Source: Pegoplata infirma
Taxonomy: Eukaryota; Arthropoda; Insecta; Diptera; Anthomyiidae
Length of the DNA stretch: 64,000 nucleotides
Direction: 5' to 3'
Assembly (NCBI GenBank): GCA_963921195.1
Contig: OY992537.1
Span: forward strand, 66,394,040 to 66,458,039
The position numbers were made by a program, and so were the translations under genes. Shown piece by piece: positions 1-10,988 of the stretch (position 1 is its first letter; every line of letters starts with the position of its first letter). Below the pieces are notes generated by a model that did no database searches, was not told the DNA's origin, and saw nothing but the letters and a program-made list of their open reading frames with translations.

Positions 1-232
1 ATGGAAAAAGTCTCAGATTCTGAGACATTTTTCCTATAGAAAAAGTCTCAGTTTCTGAGACATTTTTCCTATAGAAAAAGTCAGATTCTGAGACATTTTT
101 CCTATAGAAAAGTATCAGATTCTGAGACATTTTTCCTATAGAAAAAGTCTCAGATTCTGAGACATTTTTCCTATAGAAAAAGGCTTTGATTTTGACACAT
201 TTATTCTATAGAATTTTAAAATTCTCGACATT
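1..232. repeat. 35-bp minisatellite (window starts inside it)
   Basis: About six head-to-tail copies of a unit built from two dyads: a core reading TCTCAGATTCTGAGA and a spacer reading TTTTTCCTATAGAAAAA. The first five copies are nearly identical; the last (from about 180) is degenerate and fades into AT-rich DNA. The same unit recurs at 1980-2360, 25690-27250, 30370-31150 and 62040-62560, and in two of those places it lies inside an element with hAT-like ends. The left edge is outside the window, so this may be the tail of another such element. No coding potential. Confidence 0.9.
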
Positions 233-1033
233 TTCTGAAGAAAAAAATCGCGGGCTATAAAACATTTTGTACCTAACAATAATTATGTTAAACTATGGAT
301 ACCTACCTACTCGTGCACACATGCTAAAATCGATAAATAATTGGATAAAAAATACGCCTAAATATAACCACCAGATCAGCCGACAGCACCAATAGAAAAT
401 ACGCCTAAATCAAACCACTAGACAGCACCAATTCTCCTTAATTGCAGCTTCAAATATGTATATTTTTACAATCTGCAAGCATTAATAAATCCAATTATAA
501 GTACTGCTTATACCCAATTAAGATGTGTACTTACGTTAATTCTACCATATATATCCATAATGTATTAAAAAGCACAATAAGTGCTGCGAAAATCTAAAAA
601 TTTGTCAACAAAAAGTTAACAAATAAATTGTTTTTTTTTATACATAAATTCATTTTTCTGTTTGACATTTTTTTCAAAAATTATAAGTTTTTTTATCGAT
701 TCCGTGGAAACAGTAGAGGAATGGAGTTAGATTACTGGGGAATCTATTCTAGAATACATTCACAAAGAACGATTCCAAAAAATTTTGCTGGGTACTTTTG
801 TTAAACAAATAAGACTGTTTCATGTCAGAAGAAGTCTTAAACTTAATTTCTTTCAGCCCACTCCCTTTTGTATGTGTGGATTAGACTGCCCAAAAAAAAG
901 CGAAGTTTTTATTTTTGTGGGGGATACCTCCGAATTTTGTTCCTTTTTGTGCAAAAAAGTTTCGGGTTTTTTACGGATTTTTAAAATAATATCTAGAGGT
1001 CGCGAATTCGCTTTTTATAAAGGTTTAGTTTTT
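233..1033. other. No recognised feature (AT-rich)
   Basis: About 800 bases of AT-rich sequence. A short duplicated phrase (AATACGCCTAAAT at about 350 and 398) is the only local repeat I see. The open frame at 785-1072 starts with TTG, has no recognisable domain and runs into the repeat that follows, so I do not call it a gene. Confidence 0.5.
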
Positions 1034-1414
1034 TTGAGTTTTTTATATATAAGTTTGTCATTCCGTTCGTAACTCATCGAAATATCGGTCTGGGATCCCA
1101 TAAAGTATATATATTCATGATCCCCTATCGATTTTAAGACATTCTAGCGATGTCCGTCTGTCTGTCTGTGGAAATGGTGATCATTGCCAAAATATTACAC
1201 GGAGATTACTGAAACTTAACGTATTTTTTTGAAGTTTTTCCGAGAAGTTTGGCATTGCATTTGAGCGATATCGGTTCAGCGGTTCAAAAGTTATGAATGA
1301 AAATGCACGGACACCTCAAAAATTTTAGTAGATTCAACATAACCTAAAAATACAAAATACTATAATTCGGCTGCTAGTTGACATATGTGAACATAATTGA
1401 ACACCAAATGGTAT
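1034..1414 (+). mobile_element. mini-me type repeat, 5'-truncated copy
   Basis: The order is TATATATAAGTTTGTCATTCCG, given here in two overlapping parts (TATATATAAGTTTG and TTTGTCATTCCG), then CCCCATAAAGTATATATATT-like sequence, a conserved core, a short GTCTGTCTGTCTGT array and a long tail. The tail (about 1190-1414) matches the complete copy at 55426-56120 almost base for base, including the phrase GAACACCAAATGGTAT at the break. The usual TATACCCTCCAC start is missing and the 3' half is replaced at 1415 by another element. The TA tract / core / GTCY-array organisation is that of dipteran mini-me elements (established knowledge); assignment of this copy is by resemblance. Confidence 0.75.
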
Positions 1415-1700
1415 CCCAGCAAAACTTTGGTAATGGGTAATGCATATAACTTATTTGTAGCATTATTTTATGATGTCTTACCAAACATTTGTTCCACAAC
1501 GTATTATTTTCAAGTGAAAAATAATGCATTACTAATAATTTGCTACGTAATGCATGATTATTGGAAAAAGTGTATTTCATATTTGTTATTTCTAAACAGT
1601 AAATCATGGATGACTTATTTTTGGTTACATTATGTATTATTTGAAAGTTTGAAATAATGTTTTATTTATAATTGGATGCATAACGCATTACAATAATAAA
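1415..1700 (+). mobile_element. CCCAGCAAAA-ended MITE, left part
   Basis: Starts with CCCAGCAAAACTTTGGTAATG right where the mini-me tail breaks off. The complete relatives at 45952-46438 and 56186-56628 start the same way and are rich in GGTAATGGGTAATGCAT-like phrases, as here. No matching right end (TTTTTGCTGGG) is seen before the sequence becomes AT-rich near 1700, so this copy looks truncated. Open frames on both strands here are by-products of the inverted structure. Confidence 0.55.
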
Positions 1701-1739
1701 AAAAATAATTATTTTAAAAAAAAATGCATAAGTTTATAC

Positions 1740-2400
1740 AGGGGGTGGGCACAGGGGGCATGCCTCCCCCCCCCCCTACACAACAATGCACTATACAAGA
1801 AAAATACACAAGTTTCTAAATATTTTGGGTTTTGAAAAAATATTTTAGTTTTCTTTATAAAAACTCTAGAGTTTAGGCAAATTTGGTCTCTGAAAAGTAA
1901 TTTTTATTGAAATATCTGAAAAATATGTTTCAAAAATATTGGATTTATCCAATAAGAATTATGCATCAGGATCATAAAAATAAATTTCTATAAAAAATGT
2001 TCAGACTATAAGATTCTAAGACACTATTTCTGTATTTAAATCTGAGATTCTCAGCTATTATTTTTAAAGAAAATTCTCAGGTTCTCAAAAGTTTTTTCTA
2101 TAACAAAATTGTTCAAATTTCAATAAATTTGTTCATCAGAAAAATTTTATATTTTAGATATTTTATTTCTTATTGAAAAATTGTTAGATTCTGAAACATT
2201 TTCTCCATAGAAAACTTTTAAATTCTTAGTATTTATTTTATAGAGAAACTATCAGATTCTAAAATATATTTTCATATCAGATTCTGAAACAAATTTTCTA
2301 TAAAAACTTTTTAGGTACTGAGACTTTTTCTATAAAAACAACTTAAATTTTGAAACATTTTTTATAGAAAAATCCTCAAATGAAACCATGGAACAAGCTT
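1740..2400. repeat. Degenerate 35-bp minisatellite with C-rich edge, hAT-like remnant
   Basis: A G/C-homopolymer block (about 1741-1782, with CAGGGGGCATGCC and a long C run) is followed by AT-rich DNA and then by decayed copies of the ATTCTGAGACATTTTTC / TATAGAAAA unit from about 1990 to 2400. This order (G or C run, then degenerate satellite) is the one seen at the ends of the hAT-like elements at 25412-27715 and 61139-63585. No TSD can be read here, so the transposon link is inference. Confidence 0.45.
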
Positions 2401-2592
2401 AAATATAAAACATTGCGATCACCAGACATATTTTTATTAATATTAATTTGGTATATCTAACTAACAACAATTTTAAAATCTAAAATTTTCGATCTACCAC
2501 TTTTTGCGGGTTTGAATTGCACAGATTGCAAATTCGAATTTTCAAAAATAAACCTGAAAATACACATATGCATTTTGAGCCATATGAGCAAT

Positions 2593-3520
2593 AGGGGTGG
2601 GATAGTGCACGAGTTTTCGATTTCGACACGCTAGAACCGCTTATTTTGTGAGGTCCGTAAAAAAAATGCATGGGCCAAAAAATGGGGCAGATCGGATAGG
2701 ATCTAGGGGTCGCTCATCGGGGTCAAAGTTGGGCGTAGAGGGGAAAAAATCCACAAAAAGGCCCAAAACTCCCCTGGGTTTGCTCCTAGAGGGGTCAAAT
2801 GTGAGACTGGCCCCCATTATTTTTTCCCCCTGAACACTTTTACCAAACATCCCATACAAAGGTTCAATTTTAAAAAAATCTTACTCCTACCGCTCTAGCT
2901 GTCCTAGAAGTCACCCTACAGGAATCAAATGTATGACCGACCCCCAATATTTTTTCAACCCCAACATTTTCTTCGAACATACCTACCCCCTATCTTCAAT
3001 CCTTAGGGTGGTCCCCATGCATTTTTTTTTTTTTTTTCTTTAATTGTCATATTAAATCAGCTCCTACCGGTCCAATGGTGCCTCCTAGAGGGGTCATTAT
3101 CAAGACGAACCCCCATTAATTTTTAGCCCCCAACACTTCTTCTGTACGTACCAATTCCATATCTCCAATTCCTAAGGGGTCTCCCACACAAAACGACATT
3201 TTTGTAAATCTTGCTCCCACCGCTGTAACTATCGCAGGGGTGACCCTAGAGAAGTTAAATGTGTGACCGACACCCAATATTATTTCAGCCCCAACATTTT
3301 CCCCAAACAAACCTACCCTCTATTTTTAAGCCTTAAGGGTGTCCCCACACTATTTTTTTTTAATTTTTTTTTATAAAATTTGCGCCTACCGCTCCCACTG
3401 TGCCTTTTAGGGACGGGAAATGCAGACTGACCCCCATTAATTTTTGCCCCCTACATTTTTTCTGAACATACCTACGCCGTATTTACACTTTGTAGGGGTG
3501 CTCCACTGGGGAAAACTAAG
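2593..3520. repeat. Left inverted arm of the Foldback-like element
   Basis: Composed of about five or six diverged units of roughly 150-170 bases. Each unit carries a phrase like GACCGACCCCCAATATTTTT, then CCCAACATTTT, then an ACATACCTACCC-like phrase, then a CTTAGGGTGGTCCCCA-like phrase and a poly-T stretch. Units alternate between 'CCCAATATTTTTTCA' and 'CCCATTAATTTTT' variants. The open frames at 2641-2859, 2648-2833 and 3116-3310 are artefacts of these repeats; the same peptides reappear from the opposite arm. Confidence 0.75.
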
Positions 3521-3559
3521 TGTTTGAAACCAAATTCGGCAAAACGTCTGGACCAGGAG

Positions 3560-4691
3560 TGCTAATGTTTGCGCGTTTTAAAGAGCAGTGGGAAAATATA
3601 AAAGATAAACCTACAGTCTTGGTGGAAGGAAGTGGCAGGCAACATACCAGCTCAAGTCCAAACTGACATCAAGTTGTTTTGTTGGGCTCAAATAAAAGAA
3701 AAGCAACCCAGAGACGACTACAAGGAGTTTCTTGAAATTGTTTTATTATACCTTGGCGAAAATATTCCTAATAAGCATTTTAGCCCACCAGGACCCATCA
3801 GTCATGCTCGATGGATGGCAAAAGGCATAAATTGCCTAAAAATGTTTTTGTTCCGAAAATATATCGGTTTGGCCAAAAAAGAATTAAATTCACTTTTTGA
3901 TGTGACCCTTTTCATCATAACAATTTACGTAAAAGCTTGGTTTAGCGCTACCAAAGCAATAGAAGCTCCAAATAATGATTTGAATTTTTTGAAAGCGATT
4001 GCCAATTATGCTTCAATTTATAAGATTCTGTCGCAACGATTGGTCAAGAGATTCTGTGGACATCTCTGGTATCTCAGTGGCGAAGATGTTGCTCTCGCAC
4101 TATTTGATCCGAATATCTCTTGTGAAATAAAACGAAAAATGTCGAATGCAATTCGTATATTTGAAGAAGAGAAAGAGGAATTGCAGGAAGAGTTATCTGA
4201 CGATGAGCTGGACGAATCGTCTAACGAAGACAGCGAGGAAGAATAAGACGATGATATCGGGGAAGAAGATGTCTCAGAGGATAGCGGCGACAGTGGCAAC
4301 AAGGATTGTAATCCTCCAGTACATGTTGTTGGATTCGAAGGTGTGAAAAGAATTTACATGGCATCGAAACAAGTGAATCAAGAACCCACGAAAACTGATT
4401 TAAGCCACTACGTCACACCTGAGACTCCAAAATTTTTTGCACGCTTCGGAATAACAACCATTTCATTGCTTCCGATCCAAATACTTGGGAAAATCGTCAG
4501 GACTACCAGCGAGCGCTGCAAATATTACGTAAATTACATGTTGTCAACGACGCTGCCGAAAGAGGCGTAAAATTAATAGAAGACTATAACAACGTGTTGT
4601 GCCGTAACGAGGAGGAAAAAATAGTTTTGCTTCAGGTCGTGGCCGAAAATCGGAAACAATATCCATCACACGATAAAAATAAACTAATTTG
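3560..4691 (+). pseudogene. Broken transposon gene inside the Foldback-like element
   Basis: A protein-like stretch lies between the arms. The main part is an open frame from about 3611 to a TAA at 4244, about 210 residues, with no ATG at its start. It holds the phrase GPISHARWMAKG, a likely helical core and a very acidic tail (EEEKEELQEELSDDELDESS). Upstream, a phrase RFKEQWENIKDKP lies in a different frame (about 3571-3610). Downstream the original frame continues past the TAA, then a shift near 4440 opens a third part with VNDAAERGVKLIEDYNN and ends at TGA 4689-4691. At least two shifts and one stop make it non-functional. I recall similar unnamed arthropod proteins of repeat origin but cannot name the family; no catalytic motif is visible. 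Confidence 0.65.
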
Positions 4692-4935
4692 ATTTATAGT
4701 TATATTATTTATAATTTTTTATTATTTTCAAGTTAAAAAAAATATATTTTACGCTTAACAAAAGTTACTATTAAATTACAAATTAAAGACCTCGGATTTC
4801 TCGATAAAATAAATAAAAAAATTGTGGGGTAACACCTTGAAGATAGAGGGTAGGTATGTTTGAAGAAAATGTTTTGGCTAAAAAAATATATGGGCAGGTC
4901 ATACATTTGACTTCTCTACATACATTACTTATTTA
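4692..4935. other. AT-rich spacer and partial arm unit
   Basis: After the broken gene comes about 120 bases of AT-rich DNA, then a partial, AT-decayed arm unit (about 4830-4925) without a clear partner at the same place in the left arm. The full right arm begins at about 4936. Confidence 0.5.
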
Positions 4936-5908
4936 GTTTTCCCCAGGGGAGCACCCCTACAAAGTGAAAATACGGCGTAGGTATGTTCAGAAAAAATGTA
5001 GGGGGCAAAAATTAATGGGGGTCAGTCTGCATTTACCGTTCCTAAAAGGCAGAATGGGAGCGGTAGGCGCAGATTTTATAAAAAAAAATTAAAAAATAAA
5101 AAAAATGTGTGGGGACACCCTTAAGGCTTTAAAATAGAGGGTAGGTTTGTTTGGGGAAAATGTTGGGGCTGAAAAAATATTGGGGGTCGGTCACATATTT
5201 AACTTTTCTAGGGTCACCCCTGCGATAGTTAGAGCGGTGAGAGCAAGTTTTACAAAAATGTCATTTTGTTTGGGAGACCCCTTAGGAATTGGAGATATGG
5301 AATTGGTATGTTCAGAAGAAGTGTTGGGGGCTAAAAATTAATGGGGGTTGGTCTTGATAATGACCCCTCTAGGAGGCACCATTGGACCGGTAGGAGCTGA
5401 TTTAATATGACAATTTAAGAAAAAATAAAAAAAATGTATGGGGACCACCCTAAGGATTGAAGATAGGGGGTAGGCATGTTCTAAGAAAATTTTGGGGTTG
5501 AAAAAATATTGGGGGTCGGTCATACATTTGATTCCTGTAGGGTGACTTCTAGGACAGCTAGAGCGGTAGGAGCAAGATTTTTTAAAAATTGAAACTTTGT
5601 ATGGGACCCCCCTTAGGGATTGGAGATAGGGCTTAGGTATGTTTGGCAAAAGTGTTCAGGGGGAAAAAATAATGGGGGCCGGTCTCATATTTGACCCCTC
5701 TAGAAGCAAAACCAGGGGAGTTTTGGGGCTTTTTGTGGATTTTTCCCCTCTACGCCCAACTTTGACCCCGATGAGCGACCACTAGATCCTATCCGACCTC
5801 CCCCATTTTTTGGCTCATACACTTTTTTTACCAACCTCACAAAATGAGCGGTTCTAGCGCTTCCAAATATTGCTGCTTAAAATCTCACACAACACTATCC
5901 CACCCTTA
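4936..5908. repeat. Right inverted arm of the Foldback-like element
   Basis: Reverse complement of the left arm through its whole length, from the phrase GGGGAGCACCCCTACAAAGT (partner near 3490) to the terminal CACTATCCCACCC. The two arms differ by scattered substitutions and short indels, so they are no longer being kept identical. Open frames at 5147-5341 and 5338-5649 are repeat artefacts. Confidence 0.75.
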
Positions 5909-6063
5909 ATGAGCAATCTGCTGATTTTAGCAGACACGGTTTGCTAAATTTCTGTCTGAGTAATCTAGGTCAAGCCAGCAGCAAATAGGTGTCAAGTCAG
6001 CAGAAAAATCAGATTTCAGCTGATTTTACCAGAAAAATATGCTGATTTTTGATGAGCAATCTG
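5909..6063. repeat. 131-bp segment between 12-bp direct repeats
   Basis: ATGAGCAATCTG occurs at 5909-5920 and again at 6052-6063. The 131 bases between them are rich in CTGATTTT/CAGCAG phrases and have no clear inverted ends. The first nine bases of the repeat are also the TSD of the Foldback-like element, so the site may have been hit twice. Confidence 0.5.
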
Positions 6064-6124
6064 AACATCTAAAATGTGTATTATTTATATAAGTAGTAGT
6101 GTAGTCCTAGTTTGAAAAAAATAT

Positions 6125-6204
6125 AAATCCGCGATGATTAAAAAAAAAAAAAATTGGGAGTTGTGAAACTCCCCCCCCCCCCCGCTTTCAAATTCCTGGA
6201 TACG
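6125..6204. mobile_element. Isolated hAT-like right end
   Basis: Reverse-complemented, the segment starts CAGCGACGTATCCAGG, followed by AATTTGAAAGCGGGGG and a long G run. This resembles the CAGNGRCGGATCCAG-type ends of insect hAT elements (established knowledge). No matching left end is found upstream, so it is a solo or truncated end. Confidence 0.45.
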
Positions 6205-7932
6205 TCGCTGATTCTAGCTCAAGGTCATATTTCTTTTTCTAATCATCACGATGATATTGTCAACGTAACAATTTTCAAAAAAACTATTTATAAAGTTGTT
6301 TGTTTAAAATTGATTGGTTTGGTCCTTTGAATTAAATAGAGCTGGTTTGGTCGGACATTTAGTTTGAAATTAAGAGCTGTATTATTTTGTGTATTTAGCA
6401 CATAAATTCTCATTATATCTACTTACATACGAATATAAGACTTTATGTTTTGCCACAAACGATTGTCAAATTGCTAAATACTCTTAACAATGAAATTTGA
6501 CGAATTCCGAAACACGTGTTGAGTAAGTCTTCCAAAATGACCAAACCAATCAATTTTAAACAAACAACTTTATAAATAGTTTCTTGAAAATTGTCACTTT
6601 TAAAATATTATCGTAACCCGAGTAAAAATAATTTAATAAGATCTTATATACTTTTATATAGTCACACAGAAAAAATTGAAAACGAAAGTCAATCAACAAA
6701 AACGCGGATTCAATTAATTTTATAATTGAAACTCCTCCGATAAAGAAAATTGTTATATCAATCATCAAATTGAAGGTGATTAATTGATTTTTGTTTTTCA
6801 ATTGATCACTTTTTCGAATTTGATCAAAAATTTTATCAATTTTTTATTTAAAATCAATTAATATAATAATTGATTTAACAAATGAATTTTAAGCTTATGG
6901 AAAACTTATGAAGAAATTCATATTTTTGCTTTCCAATATGTTGCCGACAATAAAAAAAGTAAAACCCTAGTATAAAGTATATTTTTGAATAATGTATTCA
7001 AATAAATTGAAGCGAAAAAAAATCTGGTATGTTGAAAATTTGTAATTTGATAGTTAAAGAAAATAACAAAAATGTTGATCAAAAAAATAATTGACTTATT
7101 TAAATTTTGTGGATCAATAGATTTAATTGAAATTTCTTAGCCTATAATTTTTTGTGTGCATATTATTTTATATACGATTATGTGTTACACTATGTATTGC
7201 GAGATCAATTTATATAATAAATTTTGATGTGCGATTTTTTAAGATATCGCCATACGTTGTTGTAACATCTGGTCCAATGTATCATTCTAAATTTCTAATT
7301 GTTTATATAAAATATCATAAGACTCCATATTTTTTATTTTTCCAATTTTTTTCTAAGCAAAACTTTTTATCACGAATATTTTCTAAGTGTTTTATATAAA
7401 ATTTTATATGACTCCATCTTTTAAATTTTTTCTAAGTTCAAGGAAATTTTTTTTGCGCAAATATTTTCTAAGTGTTTTATATAAAATTTTATATGACTCC
7501 ATTTTTAAAAAATTTTCTATGTTTTTCCAAAGACAAATTTTTTATGAGAAAATTTTCCAAGTGTTTTATATAAAATTCAACATGACTCCATGTTTTGAAA
7601 TTTTTCTAATCTTTTTTGAAAATTTGAAATTTTAATTTTTCAACTTTTTATTAAAAACTAAAAAAACATCCGATTTATAAAATTGTATAAATTTTAATAT
7701 AATTGGATATGATTTTATATCATTGGATTAGACTAAAACTCGTATCAAAGTCGATACAAAGTTACATAAACTGATATTATTAGATTATATTCGATCAAAT
7801 CTTACATAAACCATTTTTCGTATAAAATTATATCAAAATAGACACGAACTAATATAAAATTGTATGTTGCGTCATATCATTTGTTTTACTCGGGAATGAT
7901 AAGTAAAAAAAATATGACCTTGAGCTAGAATA
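6205..7932. mobile_element. Foldback MITE split by a CCCGAG-ended element
   Basis: The outer inverted ends read ATTCTAGCTCAAGGTCATAT (from 6211) and ATATGACCTTGAGCTAGAAT (to about 7930). An inner pair, about 55 bases long, lies at about 6262-6324 and 6536-6594 (TTTATAAAGTTGTTTGTTTA and its complement). The right arm is interrupted by the element at 6617-7894. Without it the foldback would be about 450 bases long. No coding potential. Confidence 0.7.
6617..7894. mobile_element. CCCGAGTAAAAA-ended MITE, copy 1, with internal tandem repeats
   Basis: Inverted ends CCCGAGTAAAAATAATTTAA and TTTTACTCGGG, flanked on both sides by AA (6615-6616, 7895-7896), possibly a 2-bp TSD. The interior contains TTTTATATAAAATTTTATAT-like palindromes and about four tandem units of roughly 88 bases (about 7303-7600), each ending in the phrase ATATGACTCCAT. 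A second copy at 53192-54090 shares the ends and the array. Open frames at 7154-7635 reflect the tandem units. Confidence 0.75.
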
Positions 7933-9140
7933 ATCGTTCTTAAAATAATTTTATTATATTCTTTTGTTTCTTGAAATCTCAGCCTTTCAATTACTTAGAC
8001 AATTAAACTTATTATGTGCAAATAAATTTACAACATAAACCTAGAGCAAAAAAATATTCGACAAGATTTTTTCGACCAAAATTAAAATATTTTATAGCAT
8101 CTTTTGCTACGATTATAGCAAAATTTCCTATAATTTAATTCAGTTTGTTGCTTAAAAGACCGGTAAAAATGTTGAGTATGCGCTTTAAAAAATTCACCAC
8201 TTTGTACTCCACCGGCAAAGGAATTCCTGAACTCTTTGCAAAAAAAAAAAAATAACAAACTTCCAAAGTCAACAGTTATTTTTGTATTTAGTTTAGTTAC
8301 TTTAGAAAAATGCAGGCGAAAAAAAATAAGTATTTAGTATTAAAGTAAAACTCTCCACCATACTCAAATGTTTATACTCTCAATTATCGTAATAACTTTA
8401 TACACTGTAAACACTACAAACACATTCACTCACACAAATGCAGCTTAATTCATATATTTTTGTATTGTATGGTTTTGTGTATTAGTGTGGTGTGTATGTG
8501 TGTGTGCATTAACATTGTTTTAAAATAACGTATAAATGCATTTTCAGCATAACGATTGTGTTGTTGTTGCTGTTGATGTGTTTTCTCATTTTGTTGTGGA
8601 ATAAAAGACAAACTTAAACTTGGACTTGCCACCATGAACAAGGAAGAGATACACACAAGTAGTTTTCAATAGTTTTGTTTTTAGTTGTCTTGCTGTTTTT
8701 TTTTAGTTTTCTGTTGTTTTAGTTTTGAACGAGTTGCATGGAAAATTGTGAGGGTGCTGGCGAAATTGTGGTGGGAGAGTAGAAAAACTAGCAAAAGGCC
8801 TACGGTTATTTTAGTAAACATTTGTAGGAAAATATGGGTTGTCTTTAAAGTTCAATGTTTGAGGTTAATGTTCTATAAGCTTCAGATTTTTATTTTTTCA
8901 TTCCAGAATATTTCGTATATGATTTCAAAGTAAGCAGACTAGAGATAGTGCAATAATGAATATATATAAATAAATTAAGATTTTGTTTAAAATAAACTTT
9001 AAGCTTTTTTAGTGTTTTTTATTTTCTATTGGCAATGGGTATTAAGAAGAAGTTAATTGATAACAGATTTAAAAAAAAAAAAAAACTATCCGGGCTCTTG
9101 ATAAGAAATTAAATAATAGAAGAATTTAGGGTCATTTTAG
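7933..9140. other. Unique-looking AT-rich DNA, short TG microsatellite
   Basis: No gene or named repeat recognised. A (TG)n-rich stretch lies at about 8480-8508 and a GTTGTTGTTGCTGTTG run at about 8562. The open frame at 8450-8656 is on the complement of these simple repeats. Likely host intron or intergenic sequence. Confidence 0.5.
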
Positions 9141-9212
9141 AAAATATTAACACTCAAAAGAAAAATGTCTGCGAAGTTTGAACTCTTGCTCAAACCATTG
9201 AACCATGATAAT

Positions 9213-9626
9213 TGCTGTGTTTTTCAATAAGAAGATTTATTTTCGGATTAATCTTATTTAGTTTAAAATAAATATTTTAACATGCCAAAACAAATTTGAA
9301 AAAAATTTTTCCGTAATCTACGATAAATTAGCAATTATAATCCGAAAAAATTATAAAAAAATTTGGAAAATAAAAAAAGTTATAAAAAAATCAAAATTAA
9401 TCCAAAGTGGACTTATTAAATCCTAAAATTTAATTGGATTAATTTTGATTTATTTATAACTTTTTTAATTTTCCAAATTTTTTTATCATGTTTTCGGATT
9501 ATAATTGGTAATTTATCATAGATTACGGAAAAAAATATTCCAAATTTGTTTTGGCATGTTAAAATATTTATTTTAAACAAAATAAGATTAATCTGAAAAT
9601 AAATCCACTTTTTGAAAAACACAGCA
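9213..9626. mobile_element. Palindromic TGCTGTGTTTTTC MITE, copy 1
   Basis: A 414-base near-complete palindrome. It begins TGCTGTGTTTTTCAATAAG and ends GAAAAACACAGCA, with AAT directly repeated at 9210-9212 and 9627-9629. The flanking sequence belongs to a dispersed repeat also present at 54150 (there in reverse orientation and without the insertion), and that empty site reads GATAATGTTTT, which supports a 3-bp TSD. Copy 2 at 56750-57168 is flanked by TAT. A 3-bp TSD points to PIF/Harbinger (inference). Confidence 0.8.
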
Positions 9627-9737
9627 AATGTTTTGCTGTATAAATAGGTATTCTTTCCAAAAAAAAATTGTTCTAGAAAAAATGTCATTCCATGCAAAAC
9701 GCTTTGAAATATCGGTCGAAGACCTCGAAAAAAAGAA

Positions 9738-10549
9738 CACTCAAAATAATACATTAGTAGATTTACCAATTTTTTTTGCTAATGCTAGTAAGCTAACCTT
9801 TAGCAAATTTTTAGTTGAGATTAGCATGTTAGCAAAAATATCTTGTAAACTTCATTTAGCGCATTAGCAATTTTAAATAAAATTTGAACTAATATTTTTT
9901 GCTAAATTTGCTAATATTAGCAACAATAAATGGTAATTTTTTTTTTTTAGAAAATTTAAAATGGCGCTATCTCGGAAACTAAGCCAGATATACCAAAAAG
10001 GAGGCCATTTTTGGTTATCGAGCTCTCTTTACATGTGTGGACCCTAATGGGTCCTAACTTTGGATCCAAAAAAGTTAGGATTCCCGAAAATTTTAAAATG
10101 CTCATATCTCGGTAAATATTGCCGACACGATAAAAAGTCCAAAACCATTTTTGTAGCCCTCAAAAGCCCAAAGCTCTCCGAGTAATATTTTTGCAGTTAT
10201 CGGGTTTTTAAATCTCAAAACCCCAGTAGTCCCCTTAAATCACGTATCTCAAAAACTAAGCAAGATAGAGCGAAACGGACAAAAATTTTGGATTAAAAAC
10301 TATGACGATTTTTAAGGTACCCAACTAGGTCAAGGCCCATCGGGGTCTGGACCTATCGGGTCCGAACCAAATGGGGTCCTCAAATGTGTATGAACTAAGT
10401 CGAAATAAAAAAATTCCAGTTAACTAATTTTTGGCAAAAGAGTTTTGTTAACTTTACCAAAAAAAATTGTGGGGTTCAAAATCAGCAAATTTTCTTAAAG
10501 GTTTACAAGCTTTTTTTGCTAACATTACAGTTTTTTTTTTTTTTGAGTG
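9738..10549. mobile_element. CACTCAAA-ended element
   Basis: Inverted ends CACTCAAAATAAT and TTTTTTTTGAGTG. The outer parts contain GCTAAT/TTAGCA-rich stretches; the middle is more GC-rich with ATCTCGGAAACTAAG and ATCTCAAAAACTAAG phrases about 280 bases apart, suggesting an old internal duplication. No open frame. The same end sequence caps other elements at 31829, 32636 and 38385 with unrelated interiors. Confidence 0.6.
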
Positions 10550-10986
10550 CACAAGATGGTTTAAATATTCTAAATAATTTTTACCTATGCCAAAAAATTT
10601 CATATTTTGCAATTGTTTGCGTATTTTTCAGAGATGGTATTTATTAATATATCAAAAAACAAATATTTTTTTAGAGTTGGCATATTTTGTCGGAAAATAA
10701 AAATAATTTTTTTTTTTTAAATTTTTATTATTTTTTTTTTTGGATTTTGTTATCCTTAGGACTGTAATTGCAAAAACTAAAAAAAAAATAAAAATATTTG
10801 CATATTTTTAAAAGTTACAAGCTCCGAAAGCATTTTAATCTCAGAGTGGTCAACTTTGGGGCTCTGTAACTCACGCTGTATTGTTTTAGAGTCACTCCAA
10901 GCTAGCTATTTTGAAAGCTTATATCTTTGACTTTATTTGCCCCACTCATAATGTTTCAATCTGATAGATAGTTTGAAAGTTACATA
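10550..10986. other. No recognised feature
   Basis: AT-rich sequence with poly-T and poly-A tracts. The last 100 bases (GGGGCTCTGTAACTCACGC and following) look unique. It ends at the TA that flanks the mariner-like element. Confidence 0.4.
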
Positions 10987-10988
10987 TA

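Larger units (their letters stand above)
2593..5908 (+). mobile_element. Foldback/MULE-like DNA transposon with about 0.95-kb inverted arms
   Basis: Long inverted arms (2593-3520 and 4936-5908) end in GGGTGGGATAGTG on both sides and enclose a broken gene. The element is bounded by an exact 9-bp direct repeat, ATGAGCAAT, at 2584-2592 and 5909-5917, read as its target-site duplication. A 9-bp duplication and long arms made of internal repeats are typical of Foldback and other Mutator-like elements (established knowledge); the superfamily call is inference because no DDE transposase can be read. The arms are unusually GC-rich and carry regular CCCCC/GGGGG phrases unlike the surroundings. Arm fragments occur alone at 54250-54480 and 60410-60760. 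Confidence 0.8.

Noticed and set aside
785..1072. 95-residue open frame, considered as a small gene
   Set aside because: TTG start, AT-rich composition, no domain, and its end overlaps a mini-me repeat.
4018..4302. Minus-strand serine-rich 94-residue frame
   Set aside because: Antisense of the acidic tail (GAA/GAT-rich) of the broken gene at 3560-4691.
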